Part shown: piece after piece, positions 1-8,471 of the stretch
Position numbering within the stretch: position 1 is the first letter of the stretch
Layout: every line of letters starts with the position of its first letter
Source of the DNA: an uncultured Collinsella sp.
GTDB taxonomy: Bacteria > Actinomycetota > Coriobacteriia > Coriobacteriales > Coriobacteriaceae
DNA: 64,000 bases
Direction of reading: 5' to 3'
Assembly: GCA_900549715.1 (NCBI GenBank)
Contig: URPK01000001.1
Span: 360,776-424,775, forward strand
Translations under genes and position numbers: made by a program
The notes under the pieces: model-generated
The model's database searches: none
The model's input: the letters and a program-made list of their open reading frames with translations, nothing else
What the model was told of the DNA's origin: nothing

Positions 1-61
1 TATGTTGTGAATGAACGGTATGTACCTGTATGACCGCCGGTGTGCGGGTGAGGAGAAGAAT

Positions 62-730
62 ATGGAAACGAAAAACTTGAGCGAATCGACCGTCTGCTGC
101 TTTGGCGATTCGACCACCTGGGGCGATAACGGATGCGGCGGGGGAGGCAACGACATCTCTTGGACCTCGCACCTGGGTGCGCTGCTGGGCGGCGCTACGA
201 TCGAGAACTTTGGTATTAAGGGTTCGCGTATTGCCGTCAAGGCCGACCGTAGCGATTCGTTTGTTGAGCGCTTGGACGGCATCGATCACACGGCAGATAT
301 CTGCATCGTCTTTGGCGGCGTTAACGACTTTAGCCGTAACGTGCCGCTGGGAGAGCTGGGCAGCACGGACGTGCACGAGTTCTACGGTGCGCTCGACTAC
401 CTGATCCGCACCATCACGGCGCGCTCGCCTCAGGCAAAGCTGATGTTTATGACGCCGTGCAAGACGAGCGGCAAACACGAGAAGGATATTCCGGCAAGCA
501 ACGAGGCCAACCATCTGGGCCTGACGCAAGACGCCTATGTGCGCGCGATGCTGGAGGTCTGCGATCGCTACTCGGTGCCGGTGATCGACCTGTATGCGCA
601 AAGCGGCATCAGCCCGTTTTTGCCGGAGCACCGCGAGCTCTACATGCCGGACGGTCTGCATTACAGCCCTGCCGGCTATGAGCGCCTGGCGCATCGCATC
701 GCTGCGGGCCTCACCGCCGTTTGCCGTTAA
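62..730 (+). CDS. SGNH/GDSL-family hydrolase (probable carbohydrate esterase)
   Basis: Encodes 222 residues without a signal peptide, so it is probably cytoplasmic. The SGNH blocks are visible: FGDSTTW near residues 14-20 with the nucleophile Ser17, GGVNDF in the middle (block III), and DGLHYSPAG near the C-terminus with the Asp/His pair of block V. The ATG at 62 is preferred over the upstream ATG at 11 because a GAGGAGAAG ribosome site sits just before it. The next gene is a GH105 hydrolase, so removal of acetyl groups from pectic or rhamnogalacturonan oligosaccharides is a reasonable inference. The fold call is secure; the substrate is not. Confidence 0.85.
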   Translation: METKNLSESTVCCFGDSTTWGDNGCGGGGNDISWTSHLGALLGGATIENFGIKGSRIAVKADRSDSFVERLDGIDHTADICIVFGGVNDFSRNVPLGELGSTDVHEFYGALDYLIRTITARSPQAKLMFMTPCKTSGKHEKDIPASNEANHLGLTQDAYVRAMLEVCDRYSVPVIDLYAQSGISPFLPEHRELYMPDGLHYSPAGYERLAHRIAAGLTAVCR

Positions 731-743
731 AAGTTTGCCGTTC

Positions 744-783
744 ACGGGGATTATAGGGTTAACGTTAACCCTATAATCCCCGT
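744..783. repeat. 40-bp perfect palindrome between esterase and GH105 genes
   Basis: The two 20-nt halves are exact reverse complements, centred at 763/764, with GTTAACGTTAAC in the middle. It could be a bidirectional terminator, but it has no loop and no T-tract. The central AACGTT is shared with operator-like sites elsewhere in the uronate locus, so an operator is equally possible. Confidence 0.75.
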
Positions 784-796
784 TCGCGTTACACTG

Positions 797-812
797 GGGG
801 AAACGTTCACCC
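797..812. promoter_or_regulatory. AACGTT-centred operator-like site upstream of GH105
   Basis: GGGGAAACGTTCACCC lies 26 bases before the GH105 start. The right half matches the palindrome GTGAACGTTCAC found at 8358-8369 and 11183-11194, so it is a candidate binding site of the locus regulator (GntR or LacI type). Confidence 0.5.
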
Positions 813-837
813 ATCAATAACGTCAGAGGGGACAGCA

Positions 838-2076
838 ATGGGTTGCAATCAGATTCTGGACCGTTATATCGAGCAGTTGATCGAGACCTCTACGCCTCAG
901 GCGCCGGCCTGGAATATCGAAAAGCTTCGCGCCGGCAAGGAGAACACCTGGAATTACATTGACGGCTGCATGATCAAGGCGCTCATCGAGCTGTACGAGA
1001 TCACCGGCGAGCAGCGTTACCTGACCTTCGCCGACGACTATATCGACTTCTTTGTCCAGGATGACGGCACCATCAAGCATTACGATCCCCAGGAGTACAA
1101 CCTCGACAACGTCAACGCGGGCAAAACCCTCTACAAACTCTATGACCTGGTGGGCAAGCCCAAGTACCGTGCCGCCATGGATACCATCTACCGTCAGCTC
1201 GAGACCCAGCCGCGTACCAAAGAGGGTGTGTTTTGGCACAAAGCCGTCTACCCCAACCAGATCTGGCTCGACGGCATGTACATGGCGCAGCCGTTCTACA
1301 TGCAGTACGAGCTGAGCTTCCACAACCGCCGTGCCTGCTCGGATAGCTTCCATATGTTCCAGGTGGTGCACGACCTGATGCGCAACCCCCTCAACGGCCT
1401 GTACTATCACGCCTACGACGCGAGCCGCAAGCAGTTCTGGTGCGATCCCGTCACCGGCCTTTCGGCCAACTTCTGGCTGCGCGCCGAGGGCTGGTTCGCC
1501 ATGGCGCTCATCGATACCTGGGAGCTCATGCCGCCCTCGATGTCGGCCGAGAAGGACGAGATCCGCAAGATGTTCCACGACCTGATCGACGCCATGCTGC
1601 CGTATCAGGACGAGAAGACCGGTATGTGGCACCAGGTCATCAACCTGCCCAATATCGCCCCCAACTATCTGGAGGAGTCGGGCAGCGCCATCTTTGCCAA
1701 CGCCATCATGAAGGGCGTGCGTCTGGGCGTGCTGGGCGAGCGCTACTACCAGTACGGCCGCCGTGCGTTTGACGGCATCTGCGACACGTGCCTGTCCGAG
1801 CGCGACGGACAGCTGGCGCTCGACAACATCTGCCTGGTGGCGGGTCTTGGCAACACCGCGCACCGCGAGGGCACGTTTGGCTACTACATGAGCGAGCCCG
1901 TCGTCAAAAACGACGCGAAGGGCGTGGCGCCGCTGGTGCTCGCCTATATCGAGACTATGCATCATGACAAGTTGGCCGGTAAGCGCGATCCGCTCGCCCC
2001 TTCGGGCGTGTGCTCCATCGATGACCCGTTTGGCGGCTACACGCCGGGCATCAATGCTCATAAGGGGCGTGAATAG
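838..2076 (+). CDS. Glycoside hydrolase family 105, unsaturated rhamnogalacturonyl hydrolase
   Basis: The 412-residue protein has the length and pattern of the (alpha/alpha)6-barrel GH105 enzymes such as YteR/YesR, which remove the unsaturated galacturonyl residue left by pectate or rhamnogalacturonan lyases. Motifs include NQIWLDGMYMAQPF at residues 140-153, where Asp145 matches the family's catalytic Asp, and FWLRAEGWFAMALID in the second half. There is no signal peptide, so it acts on imported oligosaccharides. The ATG at 838 follows the ribosome site AGAGGGGA. The next gene starts one base after its stop, indicating co-transcription. GH88 is the main alternative family; GH105 fits the motifs better. 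Confidence 0.9.
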   Translation: MGCNQILDRYIEQLIETSTPQAPAWNIEKLRAGKENTWNYIDGCMIKALIELYEITGEQRYLTFADDYIDFFVQDDGTIKHYDPQEYNLDNVNAGKTLYKLYDLVGKPKYRAAMDTIYRQLETQPRTKEGVFWHKAVYPNQIWLDGMYMAQPFYMQYELSFHNRRACSDSFHMFQVVHDLMRNPLNGLYYHAYDASRKQFWCDPVTGLSANFWLRAEGWFAMALIDTWELMPPSMSAEKDEIRKMFHDLIDAMLPYQDEKTGMWHQVINLPNIAPNYLEESGSAIFANAIMKGVRLGVLGERYYQYGRRAFDGICDTCLSERDGQLALDNICLVAGLGNTAHREGTFGYYMSEPVVKNDAKGVAPLVLAYIETMHHDKLAGKRDPLAPSGVCSIDDPFGGYTPGINAHKGRE

Positions 2077-2077
2077 C

Positions 2078-2983
2078 GTGGGGGCCATTACTCCGGGCGT
2101 GCGTTTACACGACCTTCCGCAGGGGACCGTCGAGGAACGCATTCGCATGGCAGGAGAGCTGGGCTTTTCGTGCATTCAGCTGCCGAGCAAGGTGCTCTAC
2201 GCATCAATGGGAATCGATCGATGCGGTCTGACCCGCGAGCTCGCCGAGCATTTGCGTGCGGTGCTCGATGAGGCGGGCGTTTCGGTCGCCGTGCTCGGCT
2301 GTTATAAGAATCTGGCGACGCCCGATCGACAACAGCTCACGGATAACTTTGCCGAGTACGAGGCGTGCTTGAACTTTGCTCAGATGCTCGGCGGCTGTCC
2401 GGTTGGCACCGAGACCGGTCGTCCCAATGCGCAGAACTGCGTTGCTGACGACCGTATGACCGACGAGGCACTCGATGCGTTTATGGATGGACTCGCGCGC
2501 GTCTGCGAGTGCGCCGAGGCCGTGGGTGGGCAAATACTGATCGAGCCCGGCTGGAACGAGACGGTCAACACGCCAGATCGCTGCCGTGAGGTGCTGGAGC
2601 GCGTCCCGAGCCCGGCGCTCGGCGTGATCTACGACCCGGTGTCGCTGCTGCATCCCAGCGTCGTTGGCGAGGCGCAGGAAATCACCGCGCGTATGCTCTA
2701 CTTATGCGGCAGTAAGATCCGCGTGCTGCACGCCAAGGATTTTGAGGTCGTCGACAACGAGGACGAAGCCGGCTGGTGCGATGGTACGGGTTCTCGCCTG
2801 GTGTGCCACGGCGTGGGCGAGACGGGCCGCTATGACTTTGAGCCCGTGGTGGCCTGGGCGGCTGCCGCCTGTTCGGGGATTCCTTGTGTGGTCGAGAACA
2901 GCGTGCCGGCGACGGCGGCTAGCTGCCTGGCGACACTCGAGCGCATGTCCGCTCGCTGCGGGGCTCCGCATCGCGAGATATAG
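2078..2983 (+). CDS. Sugar phosphate isomerase/epimerase-like TIM-barrel protein
   Basis: About 301 residues with the features of the AP-endonuclease-2-like TIM barrel: an opening strand ending GVRLHDLPQG, LIEPGWNETVNTPDRC, IYDPVSLLHP and VLHAKDFEVV, which supply typical acidic and His metal ligands, and a closing PCVVENS. The likely start is GTG at 2078, placed by AAGGGG at 2062-2067 and directly after the GH105 stop. GTG at 2069 and ATG at 2054 are possible alternatives that would overlap GH105. Its position suggests a step in uronate or pectin sugar metabolism; the exact reaction cannot be read from the sequence. Confidence 0.8.
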   Translation: MGAITPGVRLHDLPQGTVEERIRMAGELGFSCIQLPSKVLYASMGIDRCGLTRELAEHLRAVLDEAGVSVAVLGCYKNLATPDRQQLTDNFAEYEACLNFAQMLGGCPVGTETGRPNAQNCVADDRMTDEALDAFMDGLARVCECAEAVGGQILIEPGWNETVNTPDRCREVLERVPSPALGVIYDPVSLLHPSVVGEAQEITARMLYLCGSKIRVLHAKDFEVVDNEDEAGWCDGTGSRLVCHGVGETGRYDFEPVVAWAAAACSGIPCVVENSVPATAASCLATLERMSARCGAPHREI

Positions 2984-3086
2984 CATTGGCTTTTGCCGTG
3001 GCGGCATATTGAGTTTGCTTGACTGGGGGCGGCGGTGAAGGGTTTTTATCGTCGCCTCATTGGATTACATCAAAAAGGGGAGTTGC

Positions 3087-4304
3087 GTGGCTATCCACAT
3101 TGTCGAAGAGGCGAATCGTTGCCTAGGTTGCAAAAGGGCGTTCTGCCAGCTTAAAGGCTGCCCGGTGCAGACGCCTATTCCGCAGGTCATTGACTTGTTC
3201 AAGCAGCGTCGTCTGGAAGAGGCAGGTGAGCTGCTGTTCCAGAACAACCCCATGAGCGCGGTCTGCTCCATGATCTGCAACCATTCGGGCCAGTGCGAGG
3301 GCGCGTGCATTCAGGGCCGCAAGGGCGCACCGGTGCATTTTTCGAGTATCGAGAACTATATCTCGACGGCATATTTGGACCGTAAGGAGTGGAAGCCCGC
3401 GCCGTCGTGCGGCAAGCAGGTTGCCGTGGTCGGTTCCGGTCCTGCCGGCATTACCGTGGCCATTAAGATGGCCCAGCTGGGCTGTGCCGTCACGGTGTTT
3501 GAGCAACGCCCCGAGATCGGCGGCGTGCTGGAGTACGGCATCCCCGAGTTTCGCCTGCCCCGTGCTCTCGTGCAAAAGTACCGTCACGTGATGTGCTCGC
3601 TTGGCGTACGCGTCCGTCCCTCGACCACCATTGGCGGCGCGCTGCATATCGACGACCTGTTGCGCGACGGCTACGATGCGGTCTTTGTCGGTACCGGTAC
3701 CTGGCGCGCCCGCAAGCTGGGTATTCCCGGCGAGTCGCGTGGTAACGTACTGTTTGGTATCGATTACCTGGTCGATCCCACGAGCGTGGCGATCGGTCAG
3801 AACGTGGCGGTTATCGGCGCCGGCAACGTGGCCATGGATGTTGCCCGCACGGCTCTGCGCTCGGGCGCTCACAAGGTTACCGTGTATGCCCGATCGCGCC
3901 ATATCTCGGCCATCGATGACGAGGTGGAGCTGACCGAGCTTGACGGTGCCGAGATCGTGCGCGGCAAGGCGATTTGCGCCATCGACGATAACGGTCCGGT
4001 TTTCGAGACGGCTATCTTTGACGAGGGCGACAACGTGGTGGGCTACGAGGAAGAACTTGACCATGTGCCCGCCGACACGGTTGTGATTGCGGCCTCGCAG
4101 GTGCCCAAGGACAAACTGGTGCTTACGACGGGCGGTCTGGAGACCGACCATCGCGGTCTTCTTTCGGTCGATGAGTGCGGCATGACCACCGTGCCTGGCG
4201 TCTTTGCCGCCGGCGACGTGGTCAACGGCCCGCTCACCGTGGTCCATGCCGTAGCCGGCGCCAAGCTCGCCGTCGAAGGCATGACCAGCTATCTGGGCCT
4301 CTAA
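3087..4304 (+). CDS. GltD-like NADPH-dependent Fe-S/FAD oxidoreductase
   Basis: The 405-residue protein resembles the small subunit of glutamate synthase and its stand-alone relatives. The N-terminal cysteine-rich region (CLGCKRAFCQLKGC, then CSMICNHSGQCEGAC) should bind two [4Fe-4S] clusters. VAVVGSGPAGITVA is the FAD dinucleotide fold, VAVIGAGNVAMDVA the NADPH fold, and FAAGDVVNGP the C-terminal FAD motif. The GTG at 3087 is chosen because AAAGGGGAG precedes it. No gltB-like large subunit is nearby, so it probably passes electrons to another partner; the flavoenzyme downstream is a possibility, but an inverted repeat separates the two. Confidence 0.85.
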   Translation: MAIHIVEEANRCLGCKRAFCQLKGCPVQTPIPQVIDLFKQRRLEEAGELLFQNNPMSAVCSMICNHSGQCEGACIQGRKGAPVHFSSIENYISTAYLDRKEWKPAPSCGKQVAVVGSGPAGITVAIKMAQLGCAVTVFEQRPEIGGVLEYGIPEFRLPRALVQKYRHVMCSLGVRVRPSTTIGGALHIDDLLRDGYDAVFVGTGTWRARKLGIPGESRGNVLFGIDYLVDPTSVAIGQNVAVIGAGNVAMDVARTALRSGAHKVTVYARSRHISAIDDEVELTELDGAEIVRGKAICAIDDNGPVFETAIFDEGDNVVGYEEELDHVPADTVVIAASQVPKDKLVLTTGGLETDHRGLLSVDECGMTTVPGVFAAGDVVNGPLTVVHAVAGAKLAVEGMTSYLGL

Positions 4305-4319
4305 CCCACCCCGCCCATC

Positions 4320-4386
4320 AGTTGCGGTGGAATACGGACTGTTTTGGCTGTCAAAGGCCTTATCTACTCCGTATTCCACCGCAACT
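4320..4386. repeat. Inverted repeat, AGTTGCGGTG family, copy 1
   Basis: Arms of 19 bases (4320-4338 and 4368-4386) pair perfectly around a 29-nt spacer, followed by TTTTT. It may act as a terminator for the GltD-like gene. A diverged copy with the same arm and spacer lengths lies at 12032-12098. Confidence 0.8.
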
Positions 4387-4501
4387 TTTTGTGGGCTGAG
4401 TAAAAGCCGGGGGAGCGTGTACGGTCGGGTACAGCGCAGTTGCTGATACGATAAGTACGTTAGCAACTGCCGCCGAGCGGCTCAAACGAAAGGAACCCTG
4501 T

Positions 4502-6451
4502 ATGGAGTCTTCCGCCTACCCGATGCTCTTTAGCCCGATCAAGGTCGGTACGACCGAGGTCAAGAACCGCGTCTTTATGCCGCCGGTGTCCACGAACCTG
4601 GCCGATCATGGCTATGTGACCGACGACTTGGCCGATCATTACCGTGCCCGTGCCAAGGGCGGCGTGGGCCTCATCATCACCGAGGTCGTGACGGTCGAGC
4701 CCACCTATACCTATCTACCGGGTGACATGTGCTGCTACGACGACACGTTTATCCCTGGCTGGGAAAAGCTCGCCGCGGCCGTCCACGAGTATGGCTGCAA
4801 GATCATGCCGCAGCTCTTCCACCCCGCCTACATGGCCTTTAACATTCCGGGCACGCCGCGCCTGATCGCTCCGTCCTTTGTGGGCCCGTCCTATGCCCGC
4901 GAGGCGCCGCGCCCCATCACGGTCGATGAGATCCACGAGCTCACGCATCAGTTTGGTGACGCTGCTGTGCGCATGCAGAAGGCCGGTGTCGACGGCGTCG
5001 AGGTCCATGCGGCACACGCCCACGGCATGCTCGGCGGCTTTTTGACCCCGCTCTATAACAAGCGCACCGACGAGTACGGTGGCTCGCTCGACGCCCGCAT
5101 GCGCTTCCTGCTCGAGGTCATCGCCGAGATTCGCGAGCGCTGCGGCAAGGACTTTATCATCGACGTCCGTATCTCGGGCGACGAGTACACCGATGGCGGC
5201 CTGACCCTCAACGACATGATCTATGTCTCGCGTCGCTTGGAGAAGGCCGGCGTCGACATGATCCACGTGTCGGGCGGCACTACCATCAAGCGCGGCTCCG
5301 CCATTCCCGCCGCCGGCACGCAGCAGGCCTCGCACGCCGCCTGCTCGCGCGAGATCAAAAAGCACGTCAACATTCCCGTTGCCACGGTCGGCCGCATTAA
5401 CGAGGCATGGATTGCCGAGGAACTGATCGAGGACGGCGCCGCCGACATCTGCATGATGGGCCGTGCCAATCTGTGCGATGCCGAGTTCTGCAACAAGGCG
5501 GCTGCCGGCAACGCCGACGAGATCCGTCCCTGCATCGGCTGCCTGCGCTGCCTGAACGGCATCATGTTTGGCAAGCGCATCTCCTGCACCGTCAACCCGG
5601 ACGTGGAGCGCGACGAGGCCGGCTATGAGCCTGCCGCCGAGGCCAAGAACGTGCTCGTTGTGGGCGCCGGTCCTGCGGGCATGGAGGCAGCCTACATTGC
5701 CGCCAAGCGCGGCCACAACGTGGTGCTCGTGGATAAGCAGGACGAGCCGGGCGGCGAGATGCGCATCGCGGCCGTTCCGCCGGCAAAGCAGGAGCTCACG
5801 CGCGTGATCAAGTATCAGTACCGTCGCCTGGCCGAGGCCGGCGTCACATGCGTCTTTGGTACCGAGCTGACCGCCGAGGACATCCAGCGCGACTACGCGG
5901 GTTACGAGGTTGTCCTGGCTTATGGCGCCGAGCCCATCGCTCCGGCCTTCATGCAGGGCTTTAAGCAGGTTATGACGGCCGACGACCTGCTGGGCGGCAA
6001 GGCTTTCCCGGGCAAGAAGATCGTCATCGTGGGCGGCGGCACCGTCGGCTGCGAGACGGCCGATTACCTGGCCCCGTTGGTCAACGACCTGTCGCCGGCC
6101 AACCGCGATGTCACCGTCATCGAGATGACCAAGACGCTCGCCGCTAACGAGGGCGGCGCCGGTCGCGCGGTGCTCATCACGCGCATGCTCTCCAAGGGCG
6201 TCCACGTGCTGACCGAGGCCAAGGTGACCGAGATCGCCGAGGACACCATCAGTTACGAAAAGGACGGCGAGGTCCACACTATCGCCGATGCCGACACGCT
6301 GGTGCTTGCCATGGGCTACCGTCCCAATACCAAGCTGGCCGACGACCTGGCTGCAGCCGGTGTTGCCACCCACGTGCTGGGCGATGCCAACAAGTGCGGC
6401 AACATCCGCGACGCCATCGGCGATGGCTACAAGGTCGCCTGCGAGCTCTAG
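4502..6451 (+). CDS. NADH:flavin oxidoreductase / 2-enoate reductase family protein
   Basis: The 649-residue protein has the layout of the old-yellow-enzyme-type enoate reductases (2,4-dienoyl-CoA reductase, BaiCD/BaiH, FldZ-like). An FMN TIM barrel covers about residues 1-340, with VDGVEVHAAHAHGMLGGFL as the substrate/FMN region. CIGCLRCLNG plus a following Cys are ligands for one [4Fe-4S] cluster, and then come FAD (VLVVGAGPAGMEAAYIA) and NADH (IVIVGGGTVGCETADYL) domains. Such enzymes reduce activated C=C bonds in anaerobes; the substrate here is unknown. The ATG at 4502 follows AAAGGAA. It appears to be a single-gene unit ending at the terminator at 6512-6544. Confidence 0.88.
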   Translation: MESSAYPMLFSPIKVGTTEVKNRVFMPPVSTNLADHGYVTDDLADHYRARAKGGVGLIITEVVTVEPTYTYLPGDMCCYDDTFIPGWEKLAAAVHEYGCKIMPQLFHPAYMAFNIPGTPRLIAPSFVGPSYAREAPRPITVDEIHELTHQFGDAAVRMQKAGVDGVEVHAAHAHGMLGGFLTPLYNKRTDEYGGSLDARMRFLLEVIAEIRERCGKDFIIDVRISGDEYTDGGLTLNDMIYVSRRLEKAGVDMIHVSGGTTIKRGSAIPAAGTQQASHAACSREIKKHVNIPVATVGRINEAWIAEELIEDGAADICMMGRANLCDAEFCNKAAAGNADEIRPCIGCLRCLNGIMFGKRISCTVNPDVERDEAGYEPAAEAKNVLVVGAGPAGMEAAYIAAKRGHNVVLVDKQDEPGGEMRIAAVPPAKQELTRVIKYQYRRLAEAGVTCVFGTELTAEDIQRDYAGYEVVLAYGAEPIAPAFMQGFKQVMTADDLLGGKAFPGKKIVIVGGGTVGCETADYLAPLVNDLSPANRDVTVIEMTKTLAANEGGAGRAVLITRMLSKGVHVLTEAKVTEIAEDTISYEKDGEVHTIADADTLVLAMGYRPNTKLADDLAAAGVATHVLGDANKCGNIRDAIGDGYKVACEL

Positions 6452-6511
6452 GCTCTTGGCAAATAGGGGAGCGGCCGCCTTGCGGTGACTCAAGCGATAG
6501 CCAATCAAATA

Positions 6512-6544
6512 AGGCGCCGCGACACATAGATTGTCGCGGCGCCT
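6512..6544. terminator. Bidirectional Rho-independent terminator
   Basis: AGGCGCCGCGACA pairs with TGTCGCGGCGCCT around a 7-nt loop and is followed by TTTT. It lies between convergent genes. Twenty bases further is a run of ten G (6563-6572). Confidence 0.85.
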
Positions 6545-6593
6545 TTTGTCTAGCGGCCTGTTGGGGGGGGGGCGGTGCGCCCCGTGGACCTTA

Positions 6594-7235
6594 TTACAGC
6601 CCCAAGATCTCCTTGACCTTGGCGATGATGGCCTCGTCGGTGGCGTTGGCAAAGAAGTACTCCTGGAAGTGCTCACCAGCGAGGGCGCCCTTCACCAGAT
6701 CCTGATCGATTTCGCCCAGGACGTCGACGAGCGGACGCATGGTCACAGCGCGCACGCCGTCGAGGATCTTCTTGTTGCGCTGCTCGGGCTCAACGCGCTC
6801 GGCGGGGTAGCCGTTGCCCGAGCCAAAGCCAAAGAGCTTCTCGAAGGTGTACTCGAGGTTGAGCTCCTGGCCCCAGCCGTTCTTGAGGGCGAAGGGCATG
6901 GCGACGGCGTTGCCATCGTTGACCTGGGCAAAGGTGTAGGCATCCAGCGGGTCGGCAACATGGCCGCACAGCACGCCGGGGAAGGAGTTGCAGGCGAGCA
7001 TAGCGCCCTCGCCGGTGCCGCAACCGGTCACGACGTAGTCGGCAGCGCCGGAGTTGAGCAGCACGGCGGCAAGAATGCCGTTCTGCACGTAGGTGAGGGG
7101 CTTGGAGTCGGCGTCGGCATACATGCCATAGTTAAAGACGGTGTGCCCCATGGGCTCGACAACCTTCTTAAGCGCAGCCTCAATCATGGGGTTCTTGGAG
7201 TTCTGAGAATTCTCGTTGATCAGAGCGATCTTCAT
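6594..7235 (-). CDS. RpiB/LacAB-family isomerase, probable DhuI (DKI isomerase)
   Basis: The 213-residue protein starts MKIALINENSQNSKN and carries VVTGCGTGEGAMLACNSFPG, the active-site loop of the RpiB/LacA/LacB sugar-phosphate isomerases. The LacAB_rpiB-like enzyme DhuI of streptococci isomerises 4-deoxy-L-threo-5-hexosulose uronate (DKI), standing in for KduI, and is encoded beside the dehydrogenase DhuD, exactly as here. The ATG at 7235 (minus strand) follows GAAAGG; a start 21 bases upstream is less likely. It is separated from the upstream dehydrogenase gene by a structured 190-nt spacer. The family is certain and the DhuI role is likely from context. Confidence 0.8.
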   Translation of the reverse strand: MKIALINENSQNSKNPMIEAALKKVVEPMGHTVFNYGMYADADSKPLTYVQNGILAAVLLNSGAADYVVTGCGTGEGAMLACNSFPGVLCGHVADPLDAYTFAQVNDGNAVAMPFALKNGWGQELNLEYTFEKLFGFGSGNGYPAERVEPEQRNKKILDGVRAVTMRPLVDVLGEIDQDLVKGALAGEHFQEYFFANATDEAIIAKVKEILGL

Positions 7236-7319
7236 AGGAGTTAACCTTTCTACCAAGCGTTTTTCCTTTTTGTTTCTGTGCGCGGGCGGCGGCTAATCCG
7301 ACCCGCGATGAGCCACGCG

Positions 7320-7429
7320 GGCGGTCGGCAGTTAAGTCTGTCGCGAGTTCCGCACGCAAAGGAAAGCACTTAATGTGCTTTCCATCTTGCGCAGGACTGT
7401 CCGAGCAGCAGACTTAACTGCCGACCGCC
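7320..7429 (-). other. Long nested inverted repeat between dehydrogenase and isomerase genes
   Basis: Arms 7320-7340 and 7409-7429 are 21-base perfect complements. Inside, GGAAAGCAC (7361-7369) pairs with GTGCTTTCC (7375-7383). In the minus-strand transcript from the dehydrogenase gene this would form a stable branched or long hairpin just ahead of the isomerase gene. It could set relative expression (processing, attenuation or mRNA stability). There is no T-tract typical of a terminator. Confidence 0.7.
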
Positions 7430-7442
7430 TCGCCCAGTTTCC

Positions 7443-8252
7443 TTACTGCGGCTGTTTGCCGATGTACGCCAGAATGCCGCCGTCCACGTACAGAATGTGC
7501 CCGTTGACGAAGTTCGATGCGTCGGAAGCCAGGAACACGGCGGGACCCTTCAAGTCCTCGGGCGTGCCCCAACGGGCGGCCGGCGTCTTGGCAATGATGA
7601 ACTGGTCAAATGGGTGGCGGCTGCCGTCGGGCTGCGTCTCGCGCAGCGGTGCGGTCTGCGGCGTGGCGATGTAGCCGGGCCCAATGCCGTTGCACTGGAT
7701 ATTGGCCTCGCCAAACTCGGAGCAGATGTTCTTGGTGAGCATCTTGAGTCCGCCCTTGGCGGCGGCATAGCCGGCGATGGTCTCGCGGCCCAGCTCGCTC
7801 ATCATGGAGCAGATATTGATGATCTTGCCGTGACCCTTGGCGATCATGCCCGGCAGGCAGGCCTTGGACACGATGAACGGGGCATTGAGGTCGATGTCGA
7901 CGACGCGACGGAAGTCCTCGGCGCTCATGTCGAGCATCGGGGTGCGCTGGATGACGCCGGCGTTGTTGACCAGAATGTCGGGCGTGGTGCCAAAATCGGC
8001 CTCGATCTTGGCGATGAGCTCGGCGACGACGGCCTCGTCGGTGACGTCGGCAACATAGCCGTGAGCATCAAAGCCCAGCTCGCGGTAGTGCTTCTCGGCC
8101 TCGGCGACCTTGTCGGCGTGACGGGCGTTAAAGGCGATCCTGGCGCCGGCTTCGCCGAGTGCCTCGGCCATGGCCATGCCGATGCCATAGGTGGCGCCGG
8201 TCACGAGCGCGACCTTGCCGTCCAGGCGGAAGCTGTCCATAAGATCAGACAT
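7443..8252 (-). CDS. SDR dehydrogenase, KduD/DhuD-like (gluconate 5-dehydrogenase family)
   Basis: A 269-residue classical short-chain dehydrogenase: the TGATYGIG cofactor motif (residues 18-25), NNAG (96-99), catalytic Ser near 149-152, and Tyr162/Lys166 in YAAAK. The stretches IINICSMMSELGRET and QCNGIGPGYIATPQTAPLRE are typical of the enzymes annotated as gluconate 5-dehydrogenase, which include streptococcal DhuD. DhuD reduces the diketo acid made by DhuI to 2-keto-3-deoxygluconate. The ATG at 8252 follows GGAAGGA. It is the first gene of a minus-strand unit with the DhuI-like gene; an AACGTT operator lies 18 bases upstream. Confidence 0.85.
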   Translation of the reverse strand: MSDLMDSFRLDGKVALVTGATYGIGMAMAEALGEAGARIAFNARHADKVAEAEKHYRELGFDAHGYVADVTDEAVVAELIAKIEADFGTTPDILVNNAGVIQRTPMLDMSAEDFRRVVDIDLNAPFIVSKACLPGMIAKGHGKIINICSMMSELGRETIAGYAAAKGGLKMLTKNICSEFGEANIQCNGIGPGYIATPQTAPLRETQPDGSRHPFDQFIIAKTPAARWGTPEDLKGPAVFLASDASNFVNGHILYVDGGILAYIGKQPQ

Positions 8253-8266
8253 AGCAATCCTTCCAA

Positions 8267-8280
8267 AAGAAACGTTCATC
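8267..8280. promoter_or_regulatory. AACGTT operator-like site before the dehydrogenase gene
   Basis: AGAAACGTTCAT lies just upstream of the ribosome site of the minus-strand dehydrogenase gene. A possible promoter (TTGTAA, then TATATAG on the minus strand) sits a few bases further upstream, so a bound repressor would overlap the start of transcription. Confidence 0.5.
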
Positions 8281-8357
8281 TATATAAGTCTTGCTTCTAT
8301 TACAAGTTCAGTATAGGAGAAGCGGAGGAATTAAAAGTCAGGTTTTCCTAGAATCAG

Positions 8358-8390
8358 GTGAACGTTCACTTTTAAAAGGTGAACGGTTGC
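8358..8390. promoter_or_regulatory. GTGAACGTTCAC operator palindrome plus half site
   Basis: GTGAACGTTCAC (8358-8369) is a perfect 12-bp palindrome. AGGTGAACGG at 8377-8386 repeats its left half. It lies in the 447-base gap between the dehydrogenase gene and the divergent AlbA_2 gene and matches the palindrome before the GntR gene. Confidence 0.6.
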
Positions 8391-8471
8391 AGCCGCTCGT
8401 CGCGATATCTGCTACATGGAGTAGCGCCCGTGCGCATCGCATTTCTCCTCTCATAGATGCGCGGCGCAAGA

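Noticed and set aside
6563..6572. Run of ten G as a possible phase-variation tract
   Set aside because: It lies between convergent genes outside any coding frame or promoter, so no switching effect can be named.
4715..6676. Very long open frame on the strand opposite the enoate reductase gene (653 codons), and similar long antisense frames at 823-2175, 3123-4466 and 22085-23674
   Set aside because: They mirror GC-rich genes with clear conserved motifs, lack ribosome sites and have His/Gly/Val-rich shadow composition.
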